Origin: Iodobacter arcticus
GTDB taxonomy: Bacteria > Pseudomonadota > Gammaproteobacteria > Burkholderiales > Chitinibacteraceae
Direction of reading: 5' to 3'
DNA length: 64,000 nt
Assembly: GCF_042664895.1 (NCBI RefSeq)
Contig: NZ_JBHTBQ010000033.1
Span: 310,001 to 374,000, forward strand
This document shows positions 8,905 to 18,135 of this stretch, piece after piece; position 1 is the first letter of the stretch, and every line of letters starts with the position of its first letter. A program made the translations under genes and the position numbers. Below the pieces are notes generated by a model that did no database searches, was not told where the DNA came from, and worked only from the letters and a program-made list of their open reading frames with translations.

Positions 8905-11469
8905 CTACCCCACCACCCACTCCGCCAATTTCCCCACCACTTCTCCCATCAACACATTATCTACATCCCTCGCCCCCGCTCCCCGACATCGGGCTAATAC
9001 CGCCGCCACAATCCCGCTTTCAAATTCAAAAGTTTTACCCGTCGCATCCATATAGCGTTTTTTTAATTTTTCTAATTTGGTTTTTATTATTTCGCAGAGA
9101 ATGGCGTCGTCTAATGCGCGGTAGGGCACGACGGTCATGCGGGCTAAAAAGGCGGGGCGGAAGGATTGCAGCAGGGTGTGGCGCAGATCGTCGGCGAATT
9201 GGGCGGTGGCGAAAGCCTGCGGGGGCGTGTCGATAATCAGCTCGGCCCCTACATTGCTGGTGGCGAGGATGACAGTGTTTTTAAAATCGACAACAAGGCC
9301 GCTGCCGTCTTCCATCATGCCTTTATCAAATACGTTGTAAAACGCCTCCAGTACATCGGGATGGGCTTTTTCGATTTCGTCCAGCAGCACCACGCAGTAA
9401 GGTTTGCGCCGCACCGCTTCGGTGAGCACGCCGCCGCTGCCGTAGCCCACATAGCCGGGCGGTGCGCCCTTGAGCTGGCTCACGGTGTGCGCTTCCTGAT
9501 ATTCAGACAAATTAATGGTCACCAGATTACGCTCGCCGCCGTAGAGCGCGTCGGCCAGTGCGTAGGCGGTTTCGGTTTTGCCAACGCCGGTGGGGCCAGG
9601 AAGTAGAAACACACCAACTGGTTTGGCTGGGTCGGTCAGGCCAGCGCGGTAGGCTTGGATGCGGCTGGCGATGGTATCCAGTGCGCTTTGCTGGCCGACG
9701 ATTCTTTGCCCCATGCGTTTAGCTAATGTGCGGATGGCGTAAGCTTCGTCTGCCAGCATTTTGCCAACCGGAATGCCGGTCCAGCCCGCAATCACGGCGG
9801 CGACGGTGCGCGAATCCACATGGGCGGGCACCATGGTGTCGTCTTGGCGTATGGTATCCAGCCCGCTTTCAAGGCGTTTGATGGTGGCGGGCAGGTCGAT
9901 AAATAGCTCTTCTTCATCGCTGCTGCGCGGCTGTTGCTTGGATAATTTGATTAAGGCGGCGTGGGCGCTGAGCAGCTCCACCACGGCGGCTTTTTCTTCT
10001 TGCCAGCGGTTTTCTAATTCCTGAATCTGCGCTTTAAGCTGGCCATGCTCGGCCTGCAAGCCGGCGATGCGCTCCTGGTGCGGCGCGCCGGTGAGTTGCT
10101 CGCGCTCAAGGCGGTTTAGCTCGTCGTTTATGGCGTTTTGCCGGTGGCGGGCGCTTTCCAGCTGCGGTGGCACATCGTGCTGGGCCAGCGCCACACGGGC
10201 GCAGGCGGTATCGAGCACGCTGATGGCTTTGTCTGGCAATTGGCGGCCAGTGATATAGCGGTGTGATAGTTTTACCGCGTCACAAATGGCGGCGTCCAGC
10301 ACATATACGCCGTGGTGCTGCTCCAGCTCGGCTGCCACGCCGCGCAGCATTTCAATGGCGGTGGCTTCGTCGGGCTCCTCTACTTGCACCAGTTGAAAGC
10401 GCCTTGCCAAGGCAGGGTCTTTTTCAAAGTATTTTTTGTATTCCAGCCATGTGGTGGCGGCGATGGTGCGTAGCTCGCCACGGGCCAGCGCGGGTTTGAG
10501 CAGGTTGGCTGCGTCATTTTGCCCTTCGGCAGCGCCTGCCCCGATCAGGGTGTGCGCCTCGTCGATAAACAAAATAATTGGCGTAGCCGAGCTTTTTACC
10601 GCTTCGATCACGCTTTTTAAACGCTGCTCAAATTCGCCCTTAAGGCTTGCCCCCGCTTGCAATAGCCCTAAATCTAGTACCAAAAGCGCTACGTTTTTAA
10701 GCGCAGGCGGTACTTCGCCTGCGGCGATTCTGAGCGCCAGTCCTTCCACCACAGCGGTTTTACCCACGCCGGGTGCGCCCACCAAAATGGGGTTGTTTTG
10801 CCTGCGCCGCAGCAGAATATCAATCGCCTGACGGATTTCGCCATCGCGTCCCACAATCGGATCAATTTTGCCCGCGCGCGCATCGGCGCAAAGATCTTGC
10901 GTGTACTGGTTGAGTACGCTGTTTTCTGGTGTATTAGGGGTGTTGTTTGGGTTTGGAGCGGCAGCGTGACCCACTTCTTTGGCAAGAGATGGCGGCGCTT
11001 CGCAGGAGGCGGCGCTCCAGTTGCTTAGCTCGCTGCGCAGCGTATCGCGGTTAATGCTGAGTAAGGAAGAGACGCCATTGAGCAGCAGGCTGCGTAGTTC
11101 TTCGTTCTCTAAAATAGCCAGCAGCAGCATGCCGGAGCGCACCCGCTGATTGTGGCTGACGGTGGCATAGACCACGGCGCTTTCTAATAGCTTAACGGTG
11201 TGCGTGGCAAAGGCCGGGGTGCGGGTGTTGCCGCGTTTAAAGCGCTCTAGCGCGGTGTTGATTTCGGCACTGAGCGCATCGCGGCTAATGCCGCAGCGCG
11301 GCAAGATGGCGGCTAGATCGCCTGCTTCAATGTCGATCAGCTCCAGCAGTAGGTGTTCTATCTCGATATAAAAATGTGTTTGCACAAGGCAGCGCTGGGC
11401 GGCGCGTTCCAGTGCTTCGCGGCAGGGCGTATTCAGCAGGGCAATCAGGGCGCTTAAATCTAGGCTCAT
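8905..11469 (-). CDS. tssH: T6SS sheath-recycling ATPase ClpV
   Basis: 854 residues, a class I Clp/Hsp100 AAA+ protein. It has an N-terminal Clp repeat region, a first ATPase domain with Walker A GAPGVGKTAVVEG and Walker B LFIDEAHTL, a coiled-coil middle domain (about residues 400-520), and a second ATPase domain with GPTGVGKTETAYAL and VVLLDEIEKAHPDV. ClpV disassembles contracted TssB/TssC sheath in the cytoplasm. The start overlaps the tssG stop by 4 bases, so the two are translationally coupled. ClpB is excluded by the T6SS context and the divergent N-terminal domain. Confidence 0.97.
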   Translation of the reverse strand: MSLDLSALIALLNTPCREALERAAQRCLVQTHFYIEIEHLLLELIDIEAGDLAAILPRCGISRDALSAEINTALERFKRGNTRTPAFATHTVKLLESAVVYATVSHNQRVRSGMLLLAILENEELRSLLLNGVSSLLSINRDTLRSELSNWSAASCEAPPSLAKEVGHAAAPNPNNTPNTPENSVLNQYTQDLCADARAGKIDPIVGRDGEIRQAIDILLRRRQNNPILVGAPGVGKTAVVEGLALRIAAGEVPPALKNVALLVLDLGLLQAGASLKGEFEQRLKSVIEAVKSSATPIILFIDEAHTLIGAGAAEGQNDAANLLKPALARGELRTIAATTWLEYKKYFEKDPALARRFQLVQVEEPDEATAIEMLRGVAAELEQHHGVYVLDAAICDAVKLSHRYITGRQLPDKAISVLDTACARVALAQHDVPPQLESARHRQNAINDELNRLEREQLTGAPHQERIAGLQAEHGQLKAQIQELENRWQEEKAAVVELLSAHAALIKLSKQQPRSSDEEELFIDLPATIKRLESGLDTIRQDDTMVPAHVDSRTVAAVIAGWTGIPVGKMLADEAYAIRTLAKRMGQRIVGQQSALDTIASRIQAYRAGLTDPAKPVGVFLLPGPTGVGKTETAYALADALYGGERNLVTINLSEYQEAHTVSQLKGAPPGYVGYGSGGVLTEAVRRKPYCVVLLDEIEKAHPDVLEAFYNVFDKGMMEDGSGLVVDFKNTVILATSNVGAELIIDTPPQAFATAQFADDLRHTLLQSFRPAFLARMTVVPYRALDDAILCEIIKTKLEKLKKRYMDATGKTFEFESGIVAAVLARCRGAGARDVDNVLMGEVVGKLAEWVVG

Positions 11470-12593
11470 AGGGCCGCCGTTTTAGGGGCAATCTGGCATT
11501 GCCGAGCAATAAGGGCCGATCCACCCAGCCATGTGGTTTGGCCGAGTAAAAAGGGCGTGGCGGTTTTGGATAGCGGGGTGGAATGAGGGCCGTCGCTGGC
11601 GGTTTTGGCATCGGGGGATAGTTTTAACACCAGCCTGCAGCGCATCTCTGGCCCAAAATAAAACGCTGCCAGCGCCATTAGCTTGCCGTAAAGCGTGCCG
11701 GTGGGTAGATAGGCCAGATATTTGTCTAAAGACAGCGGGCCAATGGTGAGCGTAATGCCTGCGTGCTCATCCCAAATCCTCTTCCCCGCCACGGCGTTTT
11801 GCCCCAGCGTATTATTTTTTGCTCCTAGCAGGCTAAGGTGCGATGCGGGCAGATTGCTCCATGCGCCATCAAATTGCCTGATCGTCAGCGTGTCACCCCA
11901 GTAGCTGGCGGCAAGTGCTTGAAACCCTTCTACCGAGCGGCGGCGATTAGCAAGAATGGGCACGCGCGCCAGTAAGGCCTGATCGCTAATATCCTGGCGA
12001 TGATGCAAGGCTTTAGGCAGGATGCCAGCCAGTGCGCGCAGCAGCGGCTGCACGGCGCTGCGATCCGGCGCGGTAAAAGGCGCGGCAATATGGTGCTTGC
12101 CTTGCACCCGATACAGCTGGCCAAGGATACGCTGATGAAATAAATCTAAAAAAGCCGCTGGAGCATGATCTTTTTGTAAGCGCCGCCCTTGCAGCCATTC
12201 CTGATAAGCATAAGGCAGCGGGCCATCGGGGCCGCCCAGGCCAAAGTGGCAGGCTTGTAATTCAAGCTGGCTGGCGTGCGAGCGCCGCTTTACAGGCTTG
12301 CTGCTGAGGGTGAGTTTGAAGGTTTTATGGCTGGCCCTGAAGCTGAGTCTATGGTTTGTCTTGCTCAGTGTGGCCAGTGTACTGGGGTAAAACAGTGGGT
12401 AGAGCGGCCCGCTTAAACGCACCGTTTCCTGACGAGGATCCAGCCCCGTACCTAGCGGCGTTTTGCGCGGGTAGCATTTCTCCAGCAGCGCCAGCGCTTG
12501 AGCAAACTCAAAGCGATAGGGCGCAGCGAAGAGCTCGTTGATGAGGGTGTTAGCGGGCATGTTGGTTTCTGCTTTGCATGCGGCGTAGCTCAT
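11466..12593 (-). CDS. tssG: T6SS baseplate protein TssG
   Basis: 375 residues, the usual size for TssG (VasB/ImpH). Recognisable blocks are RFEFAQALALLEKC at the N-terminus, VRLSGPLYPLFYPSTL, the HFGLGGPDGPLPYAYQEWL motif and YWGDTLTIRQF. TssG forms the baseplate wedge with TssF, TssE and TssK. It overlaps clpV by 4 bases. It is separated from tssF by about 530 bases of repeats, which is unusual because tssF and tssG are normally adjacent or overlapping. Confidence 0.95.
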   Translation of the reverse strand: MSYAACKAETNMPANTLINELFAAPYRFEFAQALALLEKCYPRKTPLGTGLDPRQETVRLSGPLYPLFYPSTLATLSKTNHRLSFRASHKTFKLTLSSKPVKRRSHASQLELQACHFGLGGPDGPLPYAYQEWLQGRRLQKDHAPAAFLDLFHQRILGQLYRVQGKHHIAAPFTAPDRSAVQPLLRALAGILPKALHHRQDISDQALLARVPILANRRRSVEGFQALAASYWGDTLTIRQFDGAWSNLPASHLSLLGAKNNTLGQNAVAGKRIWDEHAGITLTIGPLSLDKYLAYLPTGTLYGKLMALAAFYFGPEMRCRLVLKLSPDAKTASDGPHSTPLSKTATPFLLGQTTWLGGSALIARQCQIAPKTAAL

Positions 12594-12663
12594 GGTTTAT
12601 GGGGTGCGCATCCAGTTAGATGTTTCTCATCGGATGGCCGCGCACGTGCAAGTTTTGAATCAT

Positions 12664-13115
12664 CGTAGGGCGGGTGCAAACCGCCGTTTTTGGTCTTTCT
12701 CGGATGTTTCGTGTTCGCTAATTAAAATCAAAAAATCTTAAAAAACCTTTTTAGTGCCTTCGGCACAGTGTTTTGGAGCGGTAGCCACCGCGGGGGCGTT
12801 CTTTTCTTGCTTCGCCAAGAAAAGAACCAAAAGAAGGCGACCCCACGAAACACGAAGGCCCCTCATCTGCGGACAATCGAGCGGCGACTGCGGAACTCGC
12901 TTCGCTCAAACAGTCCTCGCCGAAACCCCGCCCGCTTGTTCCTCGCTTCGGCGTGTTTCAAGGGGAGGATTAAAAGCCCCGTGCAGAGAGCGCGTTTTTT
13001 GCGTTTTTTCGTTGATTACATTCAAACTCAAAGCAAACCTAAAATATAAGGTTTGCTTTTAACTCCGTTTTTCTCCGTGTTCTCTGTGTTCTCTGTGGTT
13101 CAAGACTTGGGTTTT
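12664..13115. repeat. Repeat block between tssF and tssG
   Basis: Contains half of a GTAGGGCGGGTG palindrome at 12664. A 267-bp dispersed repeat follows at 12746-13012, sharing AGTGCCTTCGGCACAGTG, CAAGAAAAGAAC and AGGCGACCCCACGAAACACG with 49661-49930 and, in part, 62626-62760. A hairpin AAAGCAAACC/GGTTTGCTTT is at 13031-13060. 13061-13115 is a TTCTCTGTGGTTCAAGAC-type repeat. Apparent ORFs across the block are repeat-derived and probably not translated. Confidence 0.85.
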
Positions 13116-13126
13116 TCCATATAAAT

Positions 13127-14914
13127 TCACAGAATCAAGGGATCCCCAATCAGTGGTTGCCATGTTTTTATTTCTCGGTCTTTTTCTACCAATACGGTGC
13201 GGATAAAGCGGTTTACGCTGGCGTATTGGGCGAAGAATTGGGCGAGTACGCCGGAGAATAAGACTCGGCTGCTGCCTGCAAACTGGCTGGCGTCTAGTTC
13301 CAGCCTGACTTCCAGCCCGTTGCGCCAGCCGCGCCATGCTTCTTGGCCGACTCGATCCACCGTGCGCTGGGTGTGGATGCTGCGAATTCCGGCTATTTGC
13401 TGTTGGGTGGCGGCGCTGTGGCCGACGTTGTAGAGGTTTAATATTTCGCGTAGCGCGGCAAGGGCTTGCGGGCCTTCGATTAAGGACAAGTGATTGAGTG
13501 AAAGCTGCGAAACCAAGCGCCATTGTGCGGCGCTGGCGTAAGGCAGCTGCGGGGTGGGCGCGGCCATTAGGCGCACTTTGGCGACAGGGCCGGGCTGCTC
13601 AAAGGCTAGCGTCGTGCCTGCTGCCAGCGATTCGGCTAAAAATCGATTCGTGCAAAGTAGCTCGGCACTCAGCGTGGGGGCGGGCGGATCGGTAGCTAGG
13701 AAATTCGCGTTCACCCAAGTGAGTAGCATGTCGCTACCGCGCCGCTGGCCTGTGCCGTCTACGCGTCTGGCGTGCCAGAAGCAGCCGTTGGCGTCAGTAT
13801 GGTTTAGGCCAAAATAGCGTGGCACAATTTGCGCGCCGTAGGCTTTGCTGGCGCGTACTTGGCCGATGGCATAGATCTCGGTGGCGTGCTCTCTGTGGCT
13901 ATCGGCCACGATGCGGTATTCACGCGTTTTACCGTTGGGGCGTAAAGGCTCGGAAGTGCGGGGGAATAGATTAATCACCGGCACGCAGCCCAAGGCCAAA
14001 TCACTGGCTTGCAGGCTAAGGCGGCTGGCTGGGGCGGTGTTAAACGCGATAATGATTTCTAAATCTTGCTCAGTGGCGGCAGGAACGCTGATCGGCAGCT
14101 CAAAAAATGCAAACTTGGCCGGGCAGCTAAAGTATTCAAGCAGCATGCGGTGGCTGGCAAGTGCGCCGCTTTCGCTGGGTAAAAGCGCTTCATCTTCATT
14201 AAAGCCGCAGGCTTCTGGTAAGCCTTTGATGAGGGCGATTTTGTTTTTTAGTAAGCTAAACACGGCCATGCTGCGCGCGCCGAGCAAATCGTAAAGTGCT
14301 GCGGCAGTCAGCGGCGAGCCAGCCAAATGCACTTTTAACGTGTTAAGTGTAAGTGCTGGCCAGCCTTCAGCCGCATTGCAATGAATACGGATTTTCAGCG
14401 CCGATTGCGCCTTGGCAAGGCCGGTGAGTTTTTGGGTTTCTTCGGCATCCAGCAAGATGGCTTCATCAATTTGCAAAGGCCAGACAGTGAGCGGGGCGGT
14501 GGTTCTAAAGTAAATACTGTCGGTTTCCTGCTCGCTTCGCTGGTGGTTTACAAACAGCGACGTGCCGCGCTTGATTTCAAGCCCGCTATTGACATTGCCT
14601 TTGCTGGCATCAGCCTGAAAGCAGGCGATGGCGCAGGACGGCATGGGGCGGATGGCGTAGGGGTAGAGCTCTTCTAATAATGCGCTGCTCAGCTGCGAAA
14701 AATCATCATCTAACTGGCGTTGCAGGCGGGCATTTAAAAAAGCGAAACCTTCGAGCAGGCGCTCGATATGTGGATCTGGGCATTCGTATTCGGACAGCTC
14801 CAAGCGATGGGCAATCTTAGGAAACCGCTCAGCAAAATCCGCCCCGGCGTGGCGCAACCAAGTCAGCTCACGTTGGTAGTAATCAAGCAAAACAGCGTCA
14901 ATTGAATCGCTCAT
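13127..14914 (-). CDS. tssF: T6SS baseplate protein TssF
   Basis: 595 residues, normal length for TssF (VasA/ImpG). Typical features are LLDYYQRELTWLRHAGADFAERFPKIAHRL at the N-terminus (split here as LLDYYQRELTWLR and ADFAERFPKIAHRL), DPHIERLLEGFAFLNARLQ, and the C-terminal GSRVLFSGVLAQFFAQYASVN block (FAQYASVNRFIRTVL). It is the main baseplate wedge subunit. ATG start at 14914. Repeats occupy the gaps on both sides, so it is not tightly coupled to tssE or tssG, although all read in one direction and probably share a transcript. Confidence 0.96.
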   Translation of the reverse strand: MSDSIDAVLLDYYQRELTWLRHAGADFAERFPKIAHRLELSEYECPDPHIERLLEGFAFLNARLQRQLDDDFSQLSSALLEELYPYAIRPMPSCAIACFQADASKGNVNSGLEIKRGTSLFVNHQRSEQETDSIYFRTTAPLTVWPLQIDEAILLDAEETQKLTGLAKAQSALKIRIHCNAAEGWPALTLNTLKVHLAGSPLTAAALYDLLGARSMAVFSLLKNKIALIKGLPEACGFNEDEALLPSESGALASHRMLLEYFSCPAKFAFFELPISVPAATEQDLEIIIAFNTAPASRLSLQASDLALGCVPVINLFPRTSEPLRPNGKTREYRIVADSHREHATEIYAIGQVRASKAYGAQIVPRYFGLNHTDANGCFWHARRVDGTGQRRGSDMLLTWVNANFLATDPPAPTLSAELLCTNRFLAESLAAGTTLAFEQPGPVAKVRLMAAPTPQLPYASAAQWRLVSQLSLNHLSLIEGPQALAALREILNLYNVGHSAATQQQIAGIRSIHTQRTVDRVGQEAWRGWRNGLEVRLELDASQFAGSSRVLFSGVLAQFFAQYASVNRFIRTVLVEKDREIKTWQPLIGDPLIL

Positions 14915-14939
14915 TTAAACCTCAATGCTTCGTCGTAAT

Positions 14940-15243
14940 GTAGGGCGCACTCGAAACGCCATATGTAGGGCGTATTTCGAAGCGCCATATGTAGGGCGTA
15001 CTCGAAGCGAAGCGCAGTACGCCGTATATGCATAAGTATCAACACAACTTTAGGCGGCACTTCAGTGCAGTAGCTTCCCCCTTTGTAAAAGGGGGATTGA
15101 GGGGGATTTGCCTTTGAATGAGCGGCTGCCTTTTTGTAAAGTCATGCAATTTCAAATCCCCCCTAGCCCCCCTTTTTCAAAGGGGGGAACAAGTCCATCA
15201 AGCTTATGTAGGCGTATTGCGCTGCGCTTCGAATACGCCCTAC
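14940..15243. repeat. Nested repeats between tssE and tssF
   Basis: Outer inverted pair of GTAGGGCGTA-type sequences (14940-15025 and 15207-15243) around an inner inverted pair: CTTCCCCCTTTGTAAAAGGG at 15074 and its diverged complement ending near 15189. Each inner arm is itself purine/pyrimidine-biased. The same inner pair recurs at about 19535-19625. Confidence 0.75.
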
Positions 15244-15260
15244 GGCTCGCGATGCGCGCC

Positions 15261-15707
15261 TTATGCGTCTACTTCTTCAACACTGATCCCATCTTCTGTT
15301 TGCTTAATACACAGCACCGCCCGCTCATTTTGTGTGCCGCGTAATTCGGCGCAGATGCTGAGGGCGGCGCTTCGGCCATCGGTGCTGAATATTTCGATCT
15401 GTACGTCTTTTAGCCGTGGTTCAAACACGCTGATGGCTTGTTTGATATCGCGGATAAACTGGCGGCGGTCTGCATCAAAGCCGGTTTTAAAGCCGCTCCA
15501 GTCGGCGATGCCGTAGTCGATAATGCTGTGTTCGCTTAGTCTGGGCGCGCTTTCACGGCGGGTATTCAGGATTCGGGAAAGCTCATGGCATATCGATGCC
15601 ATTACCGCCGCTTTGCCATACTGGCGGTGCGGGGTGGTTTCTGCGCTTTGTGGCGCGTCGTCTTGCAGACGCTCAAACAAAGGCACTCGAAATGGTTTGG
15701 TTTGCAT
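15261..15707 (-). CDS. tssE: T6SS baseplate protein TssE (gp25-like)
   Basis: 148 residues with the GPW/gp25 fold. Typical blocks are VPLFERLQDD near the N-terminus, SICHELSRILNTR, SIIDYGIADWSGF, and IRDIKQAISVFEPRLKDVQIEI, which contains the conserved EPRL motif. TssE joins the baseplate to the first sheath ring. Order in the operon is hcp, then tssE, then tssF. Confidence 0.95.
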   Translation of the reverse strand: MQTKPFRVPLFERLQDDAPQSAETTPHRQYGKAAVMASICHELSRILNTRRESAPRLSEHSIIDYGIADWSGFKTGFDADRRQFIRDIKQAISVFEPRLKDVQIEIFSTDGRSAALSICAELRGTQNERAVLCIKQTEDGISVEEVDA

Positions 15708-15817
15708 AGGCCAATTAGGGCTTTAAGCGCGAATGCAGCTTGCAGTCACGCTTAAAGCCATCCTTACAATATGTGGATATTTATGCTTAGGATGAAATAA
15801 ATCCCAATAAGGAACAT

Positions 15818-15892
15818 CGTCATCCCCGAGCGTTTTTATCGGGGATCCAGCCGCGCAGCTGGATTCCCGCCAAAGACACGCGGGAATGACGA
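15818..15892. repeat. CGTCATCCCCG palindromic repeat
   Basis: Inverted repeat opening CGTCATCCCCGAGCG and closing GCGGGAATGACG, with an internal GGATCCAGC/GCTGGATTCC hairpin. Related copies are at 30584-30652 and, in part, 62418-62448. It lies between tssE and hcp. Confidence 0.75.
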
Positions 15893-15927
15893 CATTTCGT
15901 AGCGGGAAGTGAACACGAACCTAATTC

Positions 15928-16428
15928 TTAACCTTTAATCAGCTTATTAGAGGTCAAGTCCCAAGTGCTTGCTGCCGTGCCTTCTTTATCGCCGCTGTCT
16001 TTTTGCGTGGTGAGTTCCCACTTGATTTTGGTGAAGTTTAAAGAAAGCGTTTCAACCGGTTTGCCGCCTGTGCCACCGCTTACGCTGACATTGGAAATCA
16101 GCGCATTGGTGAGGGTGTAAACAATAAAGGCCACAATTTTGCCGCTATCGTCCGAGGCATTGCGGCCAATGGTGATTTTGACTTCGGGGATGTCTTTACC
16201 CGCGCAGCAGTATTGATTGAGTAGCGGGGTGGAGGCATCCACAAATTTAGTGGTGGTAAATTCGCCAATATGCGGTTTGCCCGAGGTGCGTTCAGAGTTG
16301 CTGACGTCATTGGTGACTTGCATGGCTACATTGTGGCTGTACGACATCACTTCAATTTTGTCGACATAGCCCTCGAGCATGCACTCGCCCTTAATGTCCG
16401 CACCCAAGTCGAGAATAATGGCATCCAT
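15928..16428 (-). CDS. hcp: T6SS tube protein Hcp
   Basis: 166 residues, typical Hcp. It opens MDAIILDLGADIKGECMLEG (20 residues) and contains the IEVMSYSHNV segment, the RTSGKPHIGEFTTTKFVD block and the C-terminal LSLNFTKIKWELT typical of the Hcp1 fold. Hcp hexamers stack into the secreted inner tube. It lies in the tssB-C-hcp-E-F-G-H order on the minus strand. Gaps on both sides hold repeats, which may help set the hcp transcript level, since hcp usually needs high expression. Confidence 0.96.
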   Translation of the reverse strand: MDAIILDLGADIKGECMLEGYVDKIEVMSYSHNVAMQVTNDVSNSERTSGKPHIGEFTTTKFVDASTPLLNQYCCAGKDIPEVKITIGRNASDDSGKIVAFIVYTLTNALISNVSVSGGTGGKPVETLSLNFTKIKWELTTQKDSGDKEGTAASTWDLTSNKLIKG

Positions 16429-16534
16429 TGTTTAAAGCTCCCTGTGATGGTGGTGTTGATTGACGGCTTGGGTGGAACCCGCCGTGGTTTAGCTTGCCGT
16501 GGGCACAGTGGCCTATGCGTATCGAATGAGCCTC

Positions 16535-16604
16535 GTAGGGCGGGTGAAACCCGCCGGACTCTGGCATGAAATATAAGGAAAACGGCGGGTTTCACCCGCC
16601 CTAC
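16535..16604. repeat. Paired GTAGGGCGGGTGAAACCCGCC palindrome
   Basis: 70-bp inverted repeat whose arms are each nearly palindromic: GTAGGGCGGGTGAAACCCGC at one end and its complement at the other. It lies between hcp and tssC. Confidence 0.8.
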
Positions 16605-16640
16605 GAAAAGCAAAACGGGCACGCTCACCCTACAAACACC

Positions 16641-18119
16641 TCAAGCCGCAGGCGGTGGCAGTTCTGCTACCAGTCGGATGGATGCGGTGAGCTCTTCCAG
16701 TTGAAAGTGCGGGCGTAAAAAGACGGTGGCGCGGTAGGAGCCAGGCTTGCCTGCTACTTCGGTCACGTCAACACGGGCTTCTCGCAGCGGGTATTGCGCT
16801 TTGATTTCTTGCGGGGCGTTGTCGTTGATCAGCACGTAATCGGCGATCCAGTTGTTCAGATAGCTTTGAACATTGTCTCGCGTCATAAAGCTGCCGATTT
16901 TGTCCCGCATGATCACTTTGATGTAATGGGCAAAGCGGGATGCGGCTAACACATAGGGCAACATGCCGGAGATATTGGCGTTGGCATTGGCTTGCGGGGT
17001 GTTGTAGGTCTTGGGTTTGTTGGTGGTTTGCCCGCCAAAGAACACAGCCAGATCGGTGTTCTTTTTGTGGCAAAGTGCAATAAAGCCCAGATCGTTCAGC
17101 TCTTTTTCGCGCCGGTCGGTAATTGGCACTTCGGTTGGGCATTTCAGTGTTTTATCACCCGATGCGGTAGAAAAAGTATGCGATGGCAGGCCCGCTACTG
17201 CGCCGCCGCCTTCTACGCCACGAATCGCCGCGCACCAGCCATAGAGTGAAAATGCATTAGTGATGCGTTGTGCCAGCGCCCATGAGGCATTGCCCCATAG
17301 ATATTTGCTGGCGTCGGTGCCGTCTACGTCTTCCACATAATTCATGCCTTCGGTGGGCAGGGTGTCCGGGCCGTAAGGCAGGCGCAGCAATACATGCGGC
17401 AAGACGAGTGACACATAGCGGGAATCTTCGCTGGCCCTAAAGCTTTGCCATTTAATCAGCTCGCTACTTTCAAATAATTTAGCCAGATCGCGCGGCAGGC
17501 CCAGCTCGGCAAAGCTGCTCATATCAAAGAGCTTAGGATTGGCTGCAGCGATAAAGGGCGCGTGTGCGGCAGCGGCCACATTAGATAGTTTTTCTAAGAG
17601 CGCGATATCTTGCGGATGACGGCCAAATTTATAGTCGCCCACCAATACGCTGAAAGGGTGGCCACCAAAGGTGCCGTATTCTTCTTCGTAAATCTGTTTA
17701 AATAAAGCGCTCTGGTCAAATTCAACCGCTTTTTCCAGATCGGTTTGCAGATCTTTGCGCGATACATTCATCAGGCGCAGCTTAAGACGCGTGCCGGTTT
17801 CGGTGTTCATCACTAAATAATGCAGGCCGCGCCAAGAGGCTTCCAGCTCCTGCACATCTTTGTGATGCATGATTTGATTCAGCTGGGTGCTGATCAGCTC
17901 GTCGATGTCTTTAATACGCTGGTTAATCATCGCCACCGTATCTTTATCAATTTTCATGACGCCATCGAGCACTTGCGTGGCAAATTCGCCTAGCAAATCG
18001 GTGGCATGGCTTTTCTGGCTTTCATCCAGCGCCATTTTTCCGTCTTTGATAATACTGTCGAGCAGGCTGAGCGTGGCAGTTGCTCCGCCTGCCGCTGCTG
18101 CTGGCTGTGTTTCTGGCAT
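16641..18119 (-). CDS. tssC: T6SS sheath large subunit TssC
   Basis: 492 residues, normal for TssC (VipB). Conserved blocks include QVLDGVMKIDKDTVAMINQR, VQELEASWRGLHYLV, SVLVGDYKFGRHPQDIALLE, RLPYGPDTLPTEGMNYVEDV (20 residues) and the C-terminal YPLREARVDVTEVAGKPGSY region. TssC forms the contractile sheath with TssB. It starts 16 bases after tssB with a GGAGAATC ribosome-binding site, and the two are clearly co-translated. Confidence 0.97.
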   Translation of the reverse strand: MPETQPAAAAGGATATLSLLDSIIKDGKMALDESQKSHATDLLGEFATQVLDGVMKIDKDTVAMINQRIKDIDELISTQLNQIMHHKDVQELEASWRGLHYLVMNTETGTRLKLRLMNVSRKDLQTDLEKAVEFDQSALFKQIYEEEYGTFGGHPFSVLVGDYKFGRHPQDIALLEKLSNVAAAAHAPFIAAANPKLFDMSSFAELGLPRDLAKLFESSELIKWQSFRASEDSRYVSLVLPHVLLRLPYGPDTLPTEGMNYVEDVDGTDASKYLWGNASWALAQRITNAFSLYGWCAAIRGVEGGGAVAGLPSHTFSTASGDKTLKCPTEVPITDRREKELNDLGFIALCHKKNTDLAVFFGGQTTNKPKTYNTPQANANANISGMLPYVLAASRFAHYIKVIMRDKIGSFMTRDNVQSYLNNWIADYVLINDNAPQEIKAQYPLREARVDVTEVAGKPGSYRATVFLRPHFQLEELTASIRLVAELPPPAA

Positions 18120-18135
18120 GGTGATTCTCCGTCAA

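Noticed and set aside
12754..13062. Overlapping ORFs of about 100 residues between tssF and tssG
   Set aside because: They lie wholly in the dispersed 270-bp repeat, and similar ORFs appear in the copy at 49638-50052. Typical repeat-derived false genes.
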